In this document: positions 43,120 through 54,500 of the stretch, one piece after another
Layout of the letters: every line of letters begins with the position of its first letter
How positions within the stretch are numbered: position 1 is the first letter of the stretch
DNA from: Planctomycetia bacterium
GTDB lineage: Bacteria; Planctomycetota; Planctomycetia; Pirellulales; Thermoguttaceae
DNA: 64,000 nt
Assembly (NCBI GenBank): GCA_030539295.1
Contig: JAUNSJ010000013.1
Coordinates: forward strand, 36,584-100,583
Reading direction: 5' to 3'
Position numbers and translations under genes: made by a program
Notes under the pieces: generated by a model
What the model was told of the DNA's origin: nothing
Databases searched by the model: none
What the model saw: the letters and a program-made list of their open reading frames with translations, nothing else

Positions 43120-46100
43120 TACGGCGATAATCACCCATCCGACGAACCACGGCGGCAGGAGCAGCATCCAGAGAATGCCGAGCAGGAAGCCGCACACAAT
43201 CACATTGCGAAGTACAAATTTAAGGTACGCACGATTCTTCATCAGGGTAAGCGTCGCGACCGTAGCCAGCAGCATGATCATCCCGCGCAGGAAGACGAGC
43301 GTGGTAAAGTATCCTCTCTTGACAGGAATCATCAGGTCGATTCGTTCGATGTTTTCGTTGGTAAGACCAATGAGGAACCGGGCGTCCGACTCATGATTCA
43401 GTCGCCATATGGCAAAGGAGGAGAGTGACGAGGAGCGATTGACCGACCAGGCCAAACCGGACGCCTTGAGATTCCAGCTCGTCTCAAGTCTCTGCTGCTC
43501 GTCCATAAGTTCTTTCAAATTCCATTGCGAGCCACCGGTCAGCAGCAGGTTCTTGCCAAGGTCGTCCGACTTCAGATAATCGGCAGGCTTAGCGCCCTGT
43601 TCCGCTGTCTGCTCCGGCGACGGACGAACGCCATCCGGCTCCTCACTCTCGCCATCCTGACCTTTAACAATGCGATGAAAAATGGCCATATCCTGACGCG
43701 GCGTAAGCGGTCCGACCGATTCGTCCGGAACGAGCTGCGCCTCGACTTCATTGCGGCACGACCACCATCGGAGCAGCCACTGCCCATACCAGCGATTCAG
43801 ATTATCTTCGTCCTCCTCAAGGCTGGGCACCGTCGCTTCGAAGACTTTCAAAAGATATTTCATCTTCTCAAGATTGAGTCGGAGCAGAATGGGACTGGCG
43901 TCCTCATAGCGGGCCGGAAGTTTCCAGCTCCTGCTGTCCTCGGAGTCGACCCCTCGTTTAACCGAATGGAAACGCCGCTTGGGCAGTTCCTCGCTGGCCT
44001 GCGAATTACAATTCTTTTGACTTACGAACCACGGTACGTCCGGATTCAAAGAACTTTCCTTCTCATTCTCAATAACGCAGACCCAGTACGTCTGCTCGAC
44101 CGATATATTATCCAGGCGCGGAAACGCAAGTTCCTGCCGGACGGTCTTGCCCGTCGCCGCCTGAATAAATTTGGGATCAATTCGATCTTGCTCCCCGTTC
44201 GTTTGGAAGACCAAACCAATACGCTGACTCTTAAGCGACGAGGTAAGCGGAATGGACCAGGTCCCGTCGGAATTGGTAACCGGAGTCTGATCAATACCAT
44301 CGAGAGTCAGTTCGAGCAAACGATACCGGGCCGGCAAGAAGAGGGCACAGGATTCCGCTTTACCCGGCTGTACATCCATAATGCTTGTCCCGTACAGACT
44401 GCCATTGGGGCGTAGAAAGAACCAGTGTTCCGCGCCGGTAACACGCGTCTGGTTCTCGCCCAGCGAGACAATGGCACGCCAGTCCTGCCCCGAAACTTCG
44501 TACCGCGAAAAATCGCCTTCAGTCATACCGGATAATTGCGGAATTATATCGAGGACCGACTGGCCATTCATGGCCGTACGCTGAATCTCAAGAGCGTCCG
44601 GTTCATTGCGCAAGCTAAGATGCTCCGTCTCCCAGAGCAGCGATTTCAATTTATACTGCTCCCGAACAGGCAGAAAAACAAATTGACGCACCTCTGAACT
44701 ATTAGGCAGCAGAACGAAGGATGTTGTCGTTTCGGGCGGTGCTGTTTGCGCGCCGGGCGACGACGCCGGCGCGTCTGTCCCGGAGTTCCGGTCACGTACG
44801 TTCAGGACAGGAAAACGCAGCGTTTCCGTCGTGCAGGCCAGCGGCATGGAAATCCGAAAAACAACGTTACCACGCAGCGGGACCGTTGGCTTAAGTCGCA
44901 AGATTCTCTTTTTGTTAATCGTAATAATCTCTTTGCTAATGAACGGCTCGATTGTAATATCGTTCCCGCAAAGGTCGTCGAGTTCTATATCGAGTGAATT
45001 GAGCTCCCCGTGGGAAACCGTCAAGGCAAAAGTAGCCGCCGCCTCCCAGACCATATTCAGTCGCTGGTACACAATGCATTCCTGAAGTCCGGACACGACC
45101 GGCTGATTGCTGTGCAACAGTACCGTCGCAGGGGTACCCGGCGTCAGATTCGTACCCGGGTCAGGACTCTGCGGCGAAACTTCCTGCGAACTTACAGGCA
45201 CTTCGCCTGGAACTTCCGGCTTCCGGTCGACCGACGTAGCCGGCAAGAGCCAACTGCCAATATAAAATAAATCTTTTTCCATTTCGTCCAAAGCGAGCGT
45301 TTTCCCGGTAAGCGGAGTAAAATCCGCCGTCCAGGTTTCCGGCTCACGAACGTCGGCATACACACGATGATCCCGATACAGAATGAGACTTTGCTCCGTC
45401 TTGGTTACGTCACAAAGGGAGACCAGCGGCAGAGGACTTTCTTTTTCCATCTGCGACGGCGTTCGCCCACGAACACGCACGCGAAAGTTACCGGTCACCG
45501 GCGTTCTGAAGAAAAGCGTCAGTCGCGTGCCTCGCTGAACGTACTCCGGAGCTTCAAGGAAATTTCCGCTCGTATCTCGCAGTTCCAGAGTCGTCGTCAC
45601 GAAATTGTCTGGCGTTTGGAACGATATTTGGTGTGTCTCGCCTGTTGTATGCACGTCGACTTCGCAGCCCGTGTCCGTCGTAAGCGAGCGAAAAATAATA
45701 ATCGACGTCTCGTTCGCTGTTATCTCGTCCGCTTTCGGGCGTATATCGAGATACCAGTCGGACCCGGGACGCAGCAGGTCCCACGCGGTCAGTACAGGCG
45801 TGGCGGTTTCGCCCCATTCCGATTGAAAGACCGCCGCGGAGAGGTCGCCCGGCGGCATGTATCCGAAATCGACCGAAGAGACCTTCGAGACGGCAAGCCA
45901 ACTCCGGGTCACGCGCGCCTGGGACGCACGAATACGCGGAAACCGTATCTGTCCCGTGCCCGAAAAACCCTGGACAACATAATTCGCTCGCAAGGTTATA
46001 AATCCTGTCACAGGCTCCTTAAAAACGATGCGAACGAGATTATTCGCGTCTTCCGTTTCCACCGATTCTATCTGTGCTTCGTCACAAGTACACTGCTCAC

Positions 46101-49100
46101 TAAAGAGATAGCGCGGGTCGTTCTGCAAATAGAGTGCGCGAACCGGGTCGCCCGAAATACGGTACACAAATCGGGCATTCAAGTCCGTCTGATTGACCCG
46201 GGCATGAATGCGGAAATATTGTTCCACTTCTATTCCGGGCAGACCGCCCGTCTCATCGGACCGCTGTAGTGTCAGCGTGGACGAGGGTCCGAGTCGCGCC
46301 ATTAAGGTGGTTCCGGAAAGTGTGACAGCCCCGCGTGCATCGGGCACCGTTATGGCCGGGGCGTCCAAAGGTACCGTCAACTCCAATTTGGCATCCGCAA
46401 CCGGCGGTATGCTTATCGAGGTACTCATTCCGCGGCCGAACTGCGGCATGGCCAAAACGAATTCGAGCGTATGACGTCCGGGGCTTACATTGCTCACGTT
46501 AAAGATGAGCTGTTGCGTGGACTCGCCGGTCGCGTAAGAAGGAGTCACCGGCAATTTATCGAAACGGGCACCCGAATCCGGCAGCAGAGGCATCATGGGC
46601 AAAACAATTCTCGCCTCGTTCGTCTCCATAAGAATTTCATACGTGACCTTGATATGGAACAGGGAAAGCGTCTTGGTCACACTATTATAGTTCACCGCGC
46701 CGGAATACAACGCCTCGGTTATGGCCCAGTGGTTCTCGTCCACCTGCGTTTGACCCGCTATATTTTTCAAACGCAGATAAAACTCTTCCGGAATCCAGTA
46801 CCAAGCATTAGCCGCTGGCATATTCTGGCCATCAACCGGGACAAAGACACGAAACGGTTCCTTCCACGACTCCGGTTGCTCGGACGTCTCTGACGTGCCC
46901 GCGCCGCTTCCGCTTACCACCGGTTCGGAGACCTGCGGCCCATTCACGCTAGCAGCCGCAGCCGGCGCAGAAGGCACCGCCGGCTCCACCGTCACGCCGC
47001 CGGGAACCGCGCCGCCACTGACCGCGCTTGCCGAATTCACGGACTGCGATACAGGTTCCTGACCCAGCAACGGAACCAGCAGAAGCAAAACGAGTATCAT
47101 GACCCCCGACAAAGTCGAGAGCAGGAGAGGAGAAACGCGACCGTTAAGCGGATTTCCCGACATATCCTCGAAAATATGTCCATCGACGATTTTCTCAAAC
47201 GGATGCCCCTCCGGCACTTTCCGATTTTGACTCGCGTGCATTTTGACCGAATCCGCCTGCTCTGACACCTCGGTCCGCACAAAGCCTGCTTCCGAATCCT
47301 CCGACTCGGACTCCGGGTCATTCAAACTGCGCGCGATCGATTTCTCAATTGCCGAACGCGGCTGATAACTGCGTATAATATAAAACGCTAGCGAGCAGAT
47401 CGCTCCGTACAGCAAACCGTAAAGGGGCATAAGAAACGTCGTTTGCCAAAAAGTCGTGGCTACCAACACAGCGCCAATAACCGTAACCAAAACAACCGGA
47501 ATATTACTCCCCGCTCGCGGCTTGCGACAGGTAGCCACAAAAATCGTAATAAAAAGAAGCCATTCGTGAATCGTCATGCGATATCGATTCGCGATTCGCA
47601 CCGACAAATCGTAATCCACCGTGGGAAATTCATAATTATTCCAACCCGGGACAGAAGACAGCGTTCGCATACGCCGCCATGAAGGAAGCCACGGACTTTG
47701 CGTTGCTTCCGTTGTCTCATTCCAGTGCCGCGCGCTGATTACATCGGGACTGACGCCCTCCTCAACACGCTTGCGTATCGACTCGGCAAACATCGGATTA
47801 TTCACCAACCAGACCTGATTGCCATAGAGCGATTGCAAGTGCATACGATTCCTTATACACCAGGCATTAGACGTTACAAAGACATCACGGGCACTCAAAA
47901 ACACCACCGAAAGCGAGGCCGCATCGAGCAATGCCAATCCGTTCCCCAACAGTGTCGCATTCCCTGGCCAGGCCAAGGGGGTCGACGGCCGTATGCAAAA
48001 TCGACCAAGACTGTAACGGTCAATGAGAATATGAAAATTTTCTTCCTGCAGGGCTTCCGTTCCCAGTCCGGCGGTAAACAGCGGATTGGTCAAGACGTCG
48101 CCCCAGGTTACCACGGCGGTACCAGACGCAACGCCCGCAGCAAGCGGACCCGGTTCGCCGGAGACAACCGGCACGGGCTCCACTTCGCTCTGCCCCGACA
48201 CCAATGGGCCTGCCGCTCCGCGATTCCTTAAAAGTCGCGTACAAAATGTTTCATTACCCAAACGCGTAACAAAATCCGTCGCCACCGAACGTATCATTTC
48301 CGTGCCACTGCTCTGAAAAAAGCCTGGCAGTCCGTCGCCTCGGTCCGACGCCGACCGCCCCGATTTGTAGCCCTTGCACTCCGCATTCCACTCAGGCGGT
48401 AGCCACAATCCCCACGAACCGGACAGCACCGGCATGTCGATTCTCGCTATGCCTGGACGTATGTATTCACGATTTGTCAACGGCGAATCGGCGAAAAAAT
48501 ATTCCAGGAACAGGTGTACATATCGTTTCCCCGCCGGCAGAAACACACGCAACGCATGCTTGCCGTCACGTCGTTCCGGATACCACGTGACTCGATGGTC
48601 GTCCACCCACACCGCATGCACGCTTGATTCCTCCACCCCTTCCGGCAAGGTAAAGACACACGCCGTTCGACCGTGATTCTCAATGTGGTACGACGCATGA
48701 TTACGCACTATGCCTTTGGTATCGTGCTGCGAATCGAAACGCAGGAACCAGCACCAGGCAAGCGGTTGCTCCCGCGTTGCGACAGGAACGTCCTCCTTCG
48801 AGTGAATTTTTGCCACTAAACGCACAAGATTCTGCGGCGTCGACTCCTTGAGAAGGTCAGGGTCGTAACGAAACCCGTGTTGAACCGACCCGTACTCTCC
48901 CGGTTGCGACGGCGCTATCACTGTCGATTGAAGTCGCGACGGCGTCAGGGTAACAAGCTCCGACAGCGGCGATTCGACCACAAGCTCCGCCTTCTCCTGC
49001 GCAATCTCCGGCAGGGTCACCAGCGGAATATCCGTCTCCGCAACGGAAGCACGCGACCTCGTCATAATAACTTCAAAGGGCACACTCCGCGACGTCAGAA

Positions 49101-51507
49101 GCTGCAATTCCCAGATATCAAGGTCAACCGGCAATTCCTGCGATCTCTTTTCATCGTCTCCCAAAAGACGCGCCTCGATCGTTTGGTCCGTCTCCGCAGC
49201 AAGTTGCCACGACCAGTCAGAAGACATGTCACGTTCCGACGACGGGGACTCGTCACGATCAGTCCCCGCCTCTTCTTCCATTCGATTCATGGCAACCAGC
49301 AGTCGATCCACACGACTCCCGGTCGCCGGCGTACATTCGATATTCCACTTCTCCTGAAAACTTTCGCCTTCCAGTCGCACACGACCTGTTATATGCGCCG
49401 TGTAGTTCGGCTTCATCTTCTCAAGACGCACGACCACGCCCACGCTCTCATTCCCCAGCGGAACAACAATGTCCGTGTTATTCGCCTGAAAGGAACCACG
49501 AAGAAGGGGATGTCCCTTCGAATAGTCCGAGGCGTGCCATGGATGCCCTGAGCGGTCCGTGATCGTCAACTGCCACGGAAGCTCCGTGTTGAGCAGCAGC
49601 CAGTGTATACCCGTATAGATGTTCGTCAATCGCAAGGGAGACAAAACCTCAAGCGGCAACAACTGCTCCGCTTCCGCCGCGCGACGCGAGGTAAGGACAA
49701 TTTGCAGCGGCTCGCCCTTACGCAGCGTTCGCTTTAACAAAAGACGTATCGCATAGTTCCCGTCCTGGTCGGCAGGAAAGGTCTCCCACAAAATCTGACG
49801 CTTCTCCGCGCTAAGTATTGAATCGATTTCCCACCCACGCGAGATTTCCAAATCCATTGTATTGACGTTGCTTTGCTCCGATTGCAAGCGCAGGGTCGTA
49901 GTCGATACGATCTCTTCCGGACTGTACATCGATTGCGTTACACTGTCGAATCGAATTTTACCATTGAGCAGGGCAGGCAAAAATTCTATACTTCCCGACG
50001 GACTTGTATACTTGAACAGGTACAGTTTTACGTTGTCTTCAGGTGGGGTAAGTGTATTCCAGGCCGTGACTGTGTCGTGCAACTGAAAATCCGTTACGAC
50101 GAGCGGACGCACAACCGCAATACGCACCTGGGTCTCTTTCCAAAAAACTTTATCCGAAGTCAGTTCCACACGTGGCAGGTGGCAAAACAGGGCATCCGCC
50201 AGGTCCGCTTCCGCGCCGTCGTTCGTAGGCAACTGTTGTGATAGTACTTCATACATACCCGGAAGTTCCGACCAGGGGCACGAAGCAACCACGTTTAAAA
50301 CCGCGGGAACCCGTTCGCTTGATTGAAACTGTGTCACGTACTCCGTACCGGTCCGACTCTGTGCCTTGGCCAAAACCGTACTCTTCTCGTTGACATGCTC
50401 CCACTCCATCGACAGAAGGGTAAGCGGCGATTCAAGTCGAATGTGTAATTCATCGAGCAGGGTCTCCGACGGCTCAAAGGAAAATCGACTCGCTATCTCA
50501 AGACCTTCGAGCGAAACACGACACGAAATGTTTTGCGATACTCCCGTCCGCTGGAGCAGGTCCGTCTCTCGCGTTAACGGAATAACATTAATTTGTACCT
50601 TGCCGGCTCCCCCACAATGCAAGCGCCAGGTTCGTAACGGCGGCACTACCGTGGCATCCGGGTCAGGCGGCGAATCGGACTCCTCTTCGCCTTGCCGGCC
50701 CTCAACGGCTCCCTCTGCGGGCAGCTCAACCTGCGGGACCTCCTGGACCACACCACAGCTCGTCTCAACACGGAAACCGGGCAGCGTTTGCAAAACGATT
50801 TCCGTATTCGGGTTTCGCGGCAGGGCCAAATCGAAAATAACATTGCCAAAAGAATCGCGCCGACCTCGCGCTGACCAGGAGAAATGAAGTTGACCTTCCC
50901 GCGGATTCTCTATGCGGAACAGACCATCGCCGCGCGCGGCAACTTCCGCTTTCTCATTATTATCCCACATGAAGGAATCGCAAGCAAACGAGAACGGAGT
51001 GAGTGAAACAGCCTCGGGCAACTCCTCTTTAACGTACAACTGCATCTGACCGGTACCATCGGTAATCGTGCAACCGTCGACCCGTCCGCTAAGAAGGACT
51101 CCCGCAAGTCCGTTCCGCGGGGCGTCGTTCGGGTCCTCCTGAAGATGCTCAATCGTTTCTATCCAGGAATGAAACGTTTCCGCCTTAACCGGATAATATT
51201 TACCACCTTCCCAAGGCCACTGGTCAATCTTCTCTTCCGGCATCATCCAGAAACGCCAGGAGAGAACCTCGCCCCCATGCTCCCGGTACGGCAGTTCGTG
51301 TACCGGCGCATTGTAAAGCGACGACCACTCGTCCCGCGGGCCCGCCGGCGCCAGACTTGGCTCCGATTCTCCTTCCGACGCTACTGCCGCGGTATCATTA
51401 CGCACATCACCGGCCTCCGACGGGTCTTCGGCGCAAAATGCGACCGCACCCGCAAAAAGACAGGTCATAACGATCAGTATCGTTCGCGTAATCTGCTTGA
51501 TTTCCAT
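43069..51507 (-). CDS. Giant exported membrane protein, about 2812 aa
   Basis: The frame runs uninterrupted for 8.4 kb. The ATG at 51507 (MEIKQITRTILIVMTCLFAGAVAFCAED) gives a clean signal peptide; a GTG at 51531 is the alternative. Most of the protein looks like a string of beta-sandwich segments without family motifs I recognise. Hydrophobic segments occur near residues 1380-1440 (LLFITIFVATC, VVLVTVIGAVLVATTF, LMPLYGLLYGAICSLAFYII), about 1535 (LLLSTLSGVMILVLLLLVPLLG), and at the C terminus (LRGMIMLLATVATLTL, VIVCGFLLGILWMLLLPPWFVGWVIIAVSFL). A Pro/Ser/Val-rich linker (SVNSASAVSGGAVPGG) sits after the middle helix. It follows the 1175-aa membrane protein gene by 57 bp in the same operon. 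Probably a planctomycete-specific envelope protein. Confidence 0.85.
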   Translation of the reverse strand: MEIKQITRTILIVMTCLFAGAVAFCAEDPSEAGDVRNDTAAVASEGESEPSLAPAGPRDEWSSLYNAPVHELPYREHGGEVLSWRFWMMPEEKIDQWPWEGGKYYPVKAETFHSWIETIEHLQEDPNDAPRNGLAGVLLSGRVDGCTITDGTGQMQLYVKEELPEAVSLTPFSFACDSFMWDNNEKAEVAARGDGLFRIENPREGQLHFSWSARGRRDSFGNVIFDLALPRNPNTEIVLQTLPGFRVETSCGVVQEVPQVELPAEGAVEGRQGEEESDSPPDPDATVVPPLRTWRLHCGGAGKVQINVIPLTRETDLLQRTGVSQNISCRVSLEGLEIASRFSFEPSETLLDELHIRLESPLTLLSMEWEHVNEKSTVLAKAQSRTGTEYVTQFQSSERVPAVLNVVASCPWSELPGMYEVLSQQLPTNDGAEADLADALFCHLPRVELTSDKVFWKETQVRIAVVRPLVVTDFQLHDTVTAWNTLTPPEDNVKLYLFKYTSPSGSIEFLPALLNGKIRFDSVTQSMYSPEEIVSTTTLRLQSEQSNVNTMDLEISRGWEIDSILSAEKRQILWETFPADQDGNYAIRLLLKRTLRKGEPLQIVLTSRRAAEAEQLLPLEVLSPLRLTNIYTGIHWLLLNTELPWQLTITDRSGHPWHASDYSKGHPLLRGSFQANNTDIVVPLGNESVGVVVRLEKMKPNYTAHITGRVRLEGESFQEKWNIECTPATGSRVDRLLVAMNRMEEEAGTDRDESPSSERDMSSDWSWQLAAETDQTIEARLLGDDEKRSQELPVDLDIWELQLLTSRSVPFEVIMTRSRASVAETDIPLVTLPEIAQEKAELVVESPLSELVTLTPSRLQSTVIAPSQPGEYGSVQHGFRYDPDLLKESTPQNLVRLVAKIHSKEDVPVATREQPLAWCWFLRFDSQHDTKGIVRNHASYHIENHGRTACVFTLPEGVEESSVHAVWVDDHRVTWYPERRDGKHALRVFLPAGKRYVHLFLEYFFADSPLTNREYIRPGIARIDMPVLSGSWGLWLPPEWNAECKGYKSGRSASDRGDGLPGFFQSSGTEMIRSVATDFVTRLGNETFCTRLLRNRGAAGPLVSGQSEVEPVPVVSGEPGPLAAGVASGTAVVTWGDVLTNPLFTAGLGTEALQEENFHILIDRYSLGRFCIRPSTPLAWPGNATLLGNGLALLDAASLSVVFLSARDVFVTSNAWCIRNRMHLQSLYGNQVWLVNNPMFAESIRKRVEEGVSPDVISARHWNETTEATQSPWLPSWRRMRTLSSVPGWNNYEFPTVDYDLSVRIANRYRMTIHEWLLFITIFVATCRKPRAGSNIPVVLVTVIGAVLVATTFWQTTFLMPLYGLLYGAICSLAFYIIRSYQPRSAIEKSIARSLNDPESESEDSEAGFVRTEVSEQADSVKMHASQNRKVPEGHPFEKIVDGHIFEDMSGNPLNGRVSPLLLSTLSGVMILVLLLLVPLLGQEPVSQSVNSASAVSGGAVPGGVTVEPAVPSAPAAAASVNGPQVSEPVVSGSGAGTSETSEQPESWKEPFRVFVPVDGQNMPAANAWYWIPEEFYLRLKNIAGQTQVDENHWAITEALYSGAVNYNSVTKTLSLFHIKVTYEILMETNEARIVLPMMPLLPDSGARFDKLPVTPSYATGESTQQLIFNVSNVSPGRHTLEFVLAMPQFGRGMSTSISIPPVADAKLELTVPLDAPAITVPDARGAVTLSGTTLMARLGPSSTLTLQRSDETGGLPGIEVEQYFRIHARVNQTDLNARFVYRISGDPVRALYLQNDPRYLFSEQCTCDEAQIESVETEDANNLVRIVFKEPVTGFITLRANYVVQGFSGTGQIRFPRIRASQARVTRSWLAVSKVSSVDFGYMPPGDLSAAVFQSEWGETATPVLTAWDLLRPGSDWYLDIRPKADEITANETSIIIFRSLTTDTGCEVDVHTTGETHQISFQTPDNFVTTTLELRDTSGNFLEAPEYVQRGTRLTLFFRTPVTGNFRVRVRGRTPSQMEKESPLPLVSLCDVTKTEQSLILYRDHRVYADVREPETWTADFTPLTGKTLALDEMEKDLFYIGSWLLPATSVDRKPEVPGEVPVSSQEVSPQSPDPGTNLTPGTPATVLLHSNQPVVSGLQECIVYQRLNMVWEAAATFALTVSHGELNSLDIELDDLCGNDITIEPFISKEIITINKKRILRLKPTVPLRGNVVFRISMPLACTTETLRFPVLNVRDRNSGTDAPASSPGAQTAPPETTTSFVLLPNSSEVRQFVFLPVREQYKLKSLLWETEHLSLRNEPDALEIQRTAMNGQSVLDIIPQLSGMTEGDFSRYEVSGQDWRAIVSLGENQTRVTGAEHWFFLRPNGSLYGTSIMDVQPGKAESCALFLPARYRLLELTLDGIDQTPVTNSDGTWSIPLTSSLKSQRIGLVFQTNGEQDRIDPKFIQAATGKTVRQELAFPRLDNISVEQTYWVCVIENEKESSLNPDVPWFVSQKNCNSQASEELPKRRFHSVKRGVDSEDSRSWKLPARYEDASPILLRLNLEKMKYLLKVFEATVPSLEEDEDNLNRWYGQWLLRWWSCRNEVEAQLVPDESVGPLTPRQDMAIFHRIVKGQDGESEEPDGVRPSPEQTAEQGAKPADYLKSDDLGKNLLLTGGSQWNLKELMDEQQRLETSWNLKASGLAWSVNRSSSLSSFAIWRLNHESDARFLIGLTNENIERIDLMIPVKRGYFTTLVFLRGMIMLLATVATLTLMKNRAYLKFVLRNVIVCGFLLGILWMLLLPPWFVGWVIIAVSFLIRWRTGRNERQLA

Positions 51508-51564
51508 CTTACTCGCCGCAAAGACGCTCACTTTGGTTGTCGGTTATTGCACCCGGCGGGCCTC

Positions 51565-54500
51565 TCAGCCGGGTTCCCCTTCCCGCTCGTTCGTTTCTTC
51601 CACCCACAAGGACGACGGATTCAATTTACTCCCCGATTTCGAACCTTGACTCGGGATTCGTGACTCCAACAGCCGTTGACGAACCTCCGCCGGGATGCGT
51701 TCTCCCACCGGTGCCGTGCGAACGTCAAATACCTTCGCCAACAAGACCGTCAGTACCGTTAATATTATGCCGAAAATCGTCGTTTGCAGAAAAAGCAACG
51801 TCGCCAGCGGACGCCAGGAGCATATACCCGCCAGGAGTATGACCATGAATAACAGCGTGCCCCGATACCGAAACATTGGAAAATAAATAAAACACAACCC
51901 GGTCAATAACGTTAAACCGCTTCCTATCAGAATGAGAAAGGCACGACTCACTATGACCAGCGAACTCTTGTCCGGTTCATTGAAACTGCTGAATAAATAA
52001 CAGTTCGTCTCTGCCGGAATCGGTTCTCGCATGCCAACGCCCACCCAGGTGCATAAATCATCCTGGTTCATCGACGCCTGACGACGCCAGAACAGTCCCG
52101 ACCAGACCAAATTACTGTAATATTCCGCCGTCCAGCCAGGCGTCTCCCCCACAATCTGTTCATTCGACGGCACAATTACCTGCCAATACGACCGCTGTAC
52201 CCACACGGAATTGCTCGAAAATTGCGGAAATTCAAACGTATTGTCCGGAACGACTTTTCTGTCAATTAAATAGGATATCTCCACCGTTAGCGGCTTGAGA
52301 CGATGTTCACCCGCTATCGGTATGACCAGCAGACCAGCCGCGTCGAACATACCCAACCGTAACCGTCCGCCGTCGTCCGTCGAGGTTTCCTGACGGCCAT
52401 ACCAAGGCACACCATTTATCGCGACACTGACACGGTCCGGCCGGGCACCGTGTGGCAACTGCAAACGAACCGACGGCTGGTCACTTATAATACGACAGGC
52501 AAGTCGATCCAAACGCGAACTGCCAACGAGCCACGTCTGCACCCAGGAACGCTCGACCACGGTCGTACCCAGGACATCACGAGCATCCAAAATACCTCGC
52601 AGGACGATCCCCGCCTCTCGCTGTCGCGACGTAAATTTCCACGTTACCATTTCGCCGTCAGGAGCAGGCTCCCCTTCACTCATCTTCCAGTTGGAATCCG
52701 CTTCCGGATGGTATTCTATTCCTATTCCGGCCGGGGCATGAACGGCAAGCGTATTCGACGTGAGCGTCCCGTCTTCCGGCTCAATGAATTGCACCGACAG
52801 CTTGTTAGACATCTGCGGCAGAAGCTCAATCGGCTTGCACGAATAGACTAACGTCACATTCGCATTGCCAATGAGCGGTTCCTCCGACAGCATAATCCGC
52901 TTGCGAACAAAAGGCGAGTGCTCCGATTCCGCGTCTGTAACAATCTTTTGCGCCGCAACCGCCTTGCCATTGATGGAGACCCGAACGCCACTGAAATCGC
53001 GCAGCTCTTCCGGGACCAGCAGCGAAAGCGATTCCAACGGCTCATACAAAATCGTGTATTGAAAATTCTGCTGGATCTGTTCCTTCTCCTTCTCGAAAAG
53101 AAACGCGTCCGTCTGCGAAACGACCGTCGTCTGACGCGAACGGAACCGGACACTCGCCGCGTAATGCGGGAGGGAATCGTCGTCCAAACTCGTACCTGCC
53201 CTTCGCTCGCGGCTCTCTATCTGCCACGATTGTGGCGATTGCTGCCGTACCGGAAGCTCAAGTCCAAGCGTCATCGAGCGCAAACTCCTCGCTCGCACTC
53301 GCGCAAGTCGCTCCAGATTCGGAATCAACTCGATATTGTCGTCCGGAACCACAATGAACGGAGCCGGCTCTACCCAGTCCGCAACCGGAACCGGCAACGA
53401 AAACTCCAGAAGGCCCTCTTGCACTGCGATGTCCCGCACCGCCGTAAACGTCAATTCTATCTGACCGTCCGCCGGTACCGCAAGCGGAAAAACAAGCTCG
53501 CCTGTCGTCGTGTCTGTGTAGATCTTGTCCGTACTTATATTGTAATTCGACTTCACATTACTGATGATCCAGTCACCAATCTGAACAGCAAGCCGTCCCA
53601 CCTTCGAACCATGCACCGTATACTGACACAACGCCTGCAGCTCAACCTGCCCTTGCTGAACCTGGACCTGATATTCCGGCTTGACCCGAATTCGCGTCTG
53701 ACGCACAATCACCTGCGCCCGCAACGAAAACGGCTGGGCAAAATAATCGTAATGCTGCTCCTGACTCGCGGACTCCGTACCATCCTGGCCCAGGCGAACT
53801 CCGTAACTCGGCGTCATCTTATAGTTTAAATCTTCCGGAAACCGCACGAGAACATGCCCGCTCTGCTTCTGCGCATTGAGCACGGCGAATCCGCCCAGCT
53901 CCCACTCCGGCGACGCCGAAAGCTCTCGCGCAAGCTCGGCCGTTGCCTCCGACGGCTGGGTCATGGCCTTAAGCTGAAGCGTTAAACCATCTTCAACCCG
54001 TCTGGCCAGACTTACTTCCACCATGTGAACCGTAGCCTCACCTTCAGCCATAGACTCATCTGTCACTTCGCGAACATCGCGAATTTCAAGGGCATCGCCA
54101 CTCAAACCGGTTGCCACGACGGAGTCCGGCACCAGAGTCGCGCCTCGCGGTAGACTTATCCGAAAAGTATCCACCGCCCCACCGTAAGTCCGAATCGGGA
54201 GCAAGGCCGTGAACTGCGTGTCCTGTACCTGCGGCACCGCCGTAATCTCCGCGTTCTCCACCTGGATAATGACACCCTCTTGCGAGACTTCTCCCTCTTT
54301 GTGATGCCAAAACAGTTCCGATACTTCGCCTGTTCGATTCAGACCGTTCAAAACAATCTCACTGGTACTCTCATTCAGATTCATCGGCGGCATGGCCAAA
54401 ACGCCCGACGAGGCACGAAGCTCAATATCAGGAACTGGCACGACAAGCCGGACCTTCGAATGCACCGCCGGCGGAAACGTCGCCGCAAATCGATACTCAT

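Noticed and set aside
52918..53829. 303-codon Arg/Leu-rich plus-strand frame (and similar ones at 43525, 45367, 48877)
   Set aside because: Antisense to the large membrane protein genes; Arg/Leu/His-rich composition typical of reversed frames, no ribosome sites.
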